Assembly: GCA_030435675.1 (NCBI GenBank) | Contig: CM059622.1 | Coordinates: 7,874,001-7,938,000 of the forward strand | Source: Steinernema hermaphroditum | Taxonomy: Eukaryota; Nematoda; Chromadorea; Rhabditida; Steinernematidae | Length of the DNA stretch: 64,000 nucleotides | Direction of reading: 5' to 3' | Part shown: positions 61,081-64,000 of the stretch, piece after piece | How positions within the stretch are numbered: position 1 is the stretch's first letter | Layout of the letters: each line of letters begins with the position of its first letter | Position numbers and translations under genes: made by a program | The notes under the pieces: generated by a model | What the model was told of the DNA's origin: nothing | Databases searched by the model: none | The model's input: the letters and a program-made list of their open reading frames with translations, nothing else

Positions 61081-61600
61081 TCTTATTGTATTCGTCAAAA
61101 ATCTCTCGCAAAAAAGGAGAGGGCTCGACTGCTAGTATGCTTTCCTCGCAGAGTTATTAGGAGCAATGGTGGATAATGGCACCTTGAATCGTAAGCTGTG
61201 GATTTTTAAGAATATGATGGATTAGCTGCCCATCACTATGTCGTACATGGATCCTCCTGTGATCTAGGACATCTCCAACATATGAATCTGTAGCTAACTG
61301 TTCAACTCTCAATTGCAAACTAATGGTCATTCTAATAACTCTGCGAGGAAAGCATACTGGCAGTCGAGCCAGGGCTCATTCGACGCGCCAGAGTCTGCTG
61401 AGCAACCGTCCGTTAATGGAATTTGGAGAAATCGCGTCAGAAACGAGAAAAAATCGGATTACTATGATTTTGAGCATTTCCCATTGTAAACTTTTTGGCG
61501 CGTGAAATGCGAGCGCAAAATTTTCGTGGCGCGTGAAATACGCGCACAAAATTTTCGTGGCGGGAGCTTTGCGAGAGATTTTTGACGAATACAATACCTG
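61081..61600. repeat. foldback repeat with unequal arms
   Basis: GTATTCGTCAAAAATCTCTCGC near 61088 recurs inverted near 61571-61592, and GCTCGACTGCTAGTATGCTT (from about 61122) recurs inverted at about 61350-61370. The right arm carries about 200 extra bases, including a 31-bp unit in two tandem copies (61499-61560) with the shared core CAAAATTTTCGTGG. No coding capacity is seen. Confidence 0.6.
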
Positions 61601-61608
61601 TACTCTGT

Positions 61609-61801
61609 TTTTTTTTTCGATCACAAAATCGGCCTTCAATCATCTCGTTGTGGACTCAGAAATCTGATCCAACGCGTTGAAAACGACGAGCGAACATGCG
61701 AACTTCGTGCGCTTGTTTCATCGTTTTCAATGCGTTTGCGTCAAATTTCTGAGTCCCACAACGAGCTGATTGAAGGCTGATTTTGTGATCGAAAAAAAAA
61801 C
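61609..61801. repeat. small palindromic repeat with ~90-bp arms
   Basis: TTTTTTTTCGATCACAAAAT at the left recurs inverted at the right end (ATTTTGTGATCGAAAAAAAA). The arms also share CCTTCAATCA.CTCGTTGTGG and GACTCAGAAAT. It lies immediately left of the large foldback element. Confidence 0.7.
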
Positions 61802-62074
61802 AGACTATAGGCACATCTTTAGACCAAGGTCATAACCGAGTTTTAAAGGGACCAGGTCATGGAGGAAAAAAGTTTTTTAAAAAATCTGAAAAAATTCGTG
61901 CCCGTGTTTTCGAGGTTGCTGAACACGATGGTGAGTGGCGATTCTAAGTTCGCCAAGTAGTTTCCTAGAAACAGAACAAGAGGCGCGATCTGTGTTTTGT
62001 CACTGGTCCCGACGCGGGACGCTGGTCCCGACGCGATTTGCGCGGCGAATGCGATTCGCGTACTATAGTTTATC

Positions 62075-63462
62075 ACTAGCCTGGTGCGCTGTGCGACAGG
62101 TTAACATCGGTCGAAGTTGTGGAAAAGTGAAAAGCAACTGCGCAACAGGCCCACGCTCGCTTCGCTCGCTCGCTCGTCTGCAACTTGCTCCCCTCCCACT
62201 GCGGCACAGGCGAATCGCGTCGGGACCCGTGGCATCGCTTTCGCAATCCACGAACTTCCTCACCAAAAATCGCACCAAAATTTAATTCGTTGATTTCTCG
62301 AAAACAAACTCGAAATTCAAAAATCCGCCACAACTACCCTCTGCGGAATTTACTCAGCTTTCGTTTGATACCAAGCTTGCGCAGAACAAACGAAAATCCA
62401 GAGAGGAGTAGGGTTTTGAACGGAGGACCTTTTTTTTGTGAAAATCTTTTTTTTCTTTTTTTCTAAATTTTTTCTCGAAAATCTGTTCGATAGAATTTGT
62501 GGAGATTTCGACGCTCTACAACATGCACCAAAAACTCACCCTGCAAAATTTTTTCCTGCAAAAAAATCAAAAAAATTTTTTATTGATTTTGCCTAAAAAG
62601 GGCCATATCTCCAGGTCCCACAACGATTTTGAAAAAATTTTTTTACTAAAAAAAAATTGCGCCCCTAAGGACTATCCATACAAAATTTCACCCCAAACAC
62701 ACCAAACCACCCCACCTAAAGGACCCCACCAAAACTCACAAAAACTTCCCAACACACACATATATAGGGGGGGACTAGCCTGGTGCGCTGTGCGACAGGT
62801 TAACATCGGTCGAAGTTGTGGAAAAGTGAAAAGCAACTGCGCAACAGGTCCACGCTCGCTCGCTCGTCCGCAAGTTGCTCCCGTCCCACTGCGGCACAGG
62901 CGAATCGCGTCGGGACCCGTGGCATCGCTTTCGCAATCCACGAACTTCCTCACCAAAAATCGCACCAACATTTAATTCGTTGATTTCTCGAAAATAAACT
63001 CGAAATTCAAAAATCCGCCACAACTACCCTCTGCGGAATTTATTCAGCTTTCGTTTGATACCAAGCTTGCGCAGAACAAACGAAAATCCAGAGAGGAGTA
63101 GGGTTTTGAACGGAGGACGTTTTTTTGTGAAAATCTTTTTTTTCTTTTTTTCTAAATTTTTTCTCGAAAATCTGTTCGATAGAATTTGTGGAGATTTCGA
63201 CGCTCTACAACATGCACCAAAAACTCACCCTGCAAAATTTTTTCCTGCAAAAAAATCAAAAAAATTTTTTATTGATTTTGCCTAAAAAGGGCCATATCTC
63301 CAGGTCCCACAACGATTTTGAAAAAATTTTTGTACTAAAATTTAATTGCGCCCCTAAGGATCATGCATACAAAATTTCACCCCAAACACACCAAACCACC
63401 CCACCTAAACGACCCCCCCAAAACTCACAAAAACTTCCCAACACACACATATATAGGGGGGG
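62075..63462. repeat. tandem duplication of a ~0.7-kb unit inside the foldback element
   Basis: Units 62075-62773 and 62774-63462 both begin ACTAGCCTGGTGCGCTGTGC and end with CACACATATATAGGGGGGG. They differ by single-base changes and a few short indels, one in a run of CGCTCG repeats. The near identity implies a recent duplication or ongoing gene conversion. No unit encodes a supported protein. Confidence 0.85.
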
Positions 63463-63465
63463 ATT

Positions 63466-63762
63466 TTCTGCCGGTTTTGCTAACTTTTGGGGGTAAATCA
63501 TCTTGAAAAACATTTGTTTCGACTTACTTCACTTTCTAGGGTTATTTCTAGTACAGAAAAGGGTCTTCACCATGATTTTGGCGATTTCGAGGGTTAGTTT
63601 CACATGAAACGCTCCATATTCCTTTTCATCCGATGTTATTATAAGTTTAAGAGTTTTGAAATGCCAAACCACCATAGAAATAACCCTAGAAAGTGAAGTA
63701 AGTCGAAACAAATGTTTTTCAAGATGATTTACCCCCAAAAGTTAGCAAAACCGGCAGAAAAT
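63466..63762. repeat. nested inverted repeat with ~95-bp arms
   Basis: TTTTCTGCCGGTTTTGCTAA and the following TTGGGGGTAAATCATCTTG at 63466-63510 recur inverted at 63715-63762, and CTTCACTTTCTAGGGTTATT recurs inverted near 63680. This is a separate palindrome inserted inside the larger foldback element. Confidence 0.8.
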
Positions 63763-64000
63763 GATAAACTATAGTACGCGAATCGCATTCGCCGCGCAAA
63801 TCGCGTCGGGACCAGCGTCCCGCGTCGGGACCAGTAACAAAACACAGATCGCGCCTCTTGTTCTGTTTCTAGGAAACTACTTGGCGAACTTAGAATCGCC
63901 ACTCACCATCGTGTTCAGCAACCTCGAAAACACGGGCACGAATTTTTTCAGATTTTTGAGAAAATTTTTTCACGATGACACTGTCCCTTTTACGCAGGTT

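Larger units (their letters stand above)
61847..63986. mobile_element. 2.1-kb foldback element related to the one at 31642-32516
   Basis: The left end (AGGGACCAGGTCATGG after TTAA at 61843-61846) and right end (reverse complement of AGGGACAGTGTCATCGTGAA) frame long inverted arms that pair over about 230 bp, from 61847-62074 with 63765-63986. The right terminal ~30 bases are nearly identical to those of the 31.6-kb element. The right flank reads TTTA, a possible decayed TTAA. The interior holds a direct duplication (62075-63462) and a further inverted repeat (63466-63762). Confidence 0.7.

Noticed and set aside
62499..62975. 158-codon frame in the duplicated unit
   Set aside because: It spans the junction of the tandem units and is Lys/Asn/Phe-rich from AT-rich sequence; partial copies recur with each repeat, so it is not a gene.

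Overview
The window looks like nuclear DNA of a nematode. The evidence is dense protein genes split by very short introns (most 37-50 nt, ending in TTTCAG-like acceptors), an extracellular protein with a nematode 'ground-like' domain at 929-1971, and bare acceptor-like sites just upstream of many start codons, as expected for spliced-leader trans-splicing. The species could not be named. I built gene models by hand from open frames, splice signals and family conservation. All but one of the complete models give a coding length divisible by three with consistent exon phases; the incomplete case is the gene cut by the left edge.

Layout. 1-252 (+): last exon of an acidic protein. 929-1971 (+): secreted ground-like protein. 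2774-10037 (-): CAD, the trifunctional pyrimidine synthesis enzyme, complete in 14 exons. 10038-12570: upstream DNA with two tRNA-derived repeat copies. 12571-15170 (-): ankyrin-SAM protein. 17162-20080 (+): MAK/ICK-type ciliary kinase (dyf-5-like), with a 1.2-kb hAT-like element in intron 1 and an RFX X-box in its promoter. 20595-26916 (-): PPP4R1. 27845-30397 (-): lin-41/TRIM71 with a let-7 seed site in its 3' UTR. 31642-32516: foldback transposon. 32912-34503 (-): diverged DXO/RAI1-like protein. 35423-38210 (-): Groucho/unc-37. 38211-42541: long promoter or intergenic region.

42542-44837 (-): SMG-5. 45466-46066 (+): RPB7. 46217-46821 (+): SEC11. 47361-48953 (+): TMX3-like. 49158-53076 (-): INTS3. 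53999-54598 (-): FP/L1-ORF1-like protein. 54858-55743 (-): coiled-coil zinc protein. 56096-57052 (+): ARFRP1. 56964-57573 (-): Nudix hydrolase, overlapping ARFRP1 tail to tail. 58427-60143 (-): eIF2-gamma. 60144-64000: a nest of foldback elements with a 0.7-kb tandem duplication.

Most genes are conserved housekeeping functions: nucleotide synthesis, transcription and snRNA processing, nonsense-mediated decay, translation initiation, and secretory-pathway proteolysis, folding and trafficking. There is also a developmental set (lin-41, Groucho) and a possible ciliary pair (kinase and ankyrin-SAM gene, head to head). The genes at 0.9-20 kb and Groucho are visibly GC-rich at third codon positions, while those at 20-30 kb and 42-60 kb are closer to neutral. 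The most informative non-coding signals are the hAT insertion that lengthened a 39-nt intron, the X-box, the let-7 site, and a TTAA-flanked foldback family carrying tRNA-like modules in both arms.
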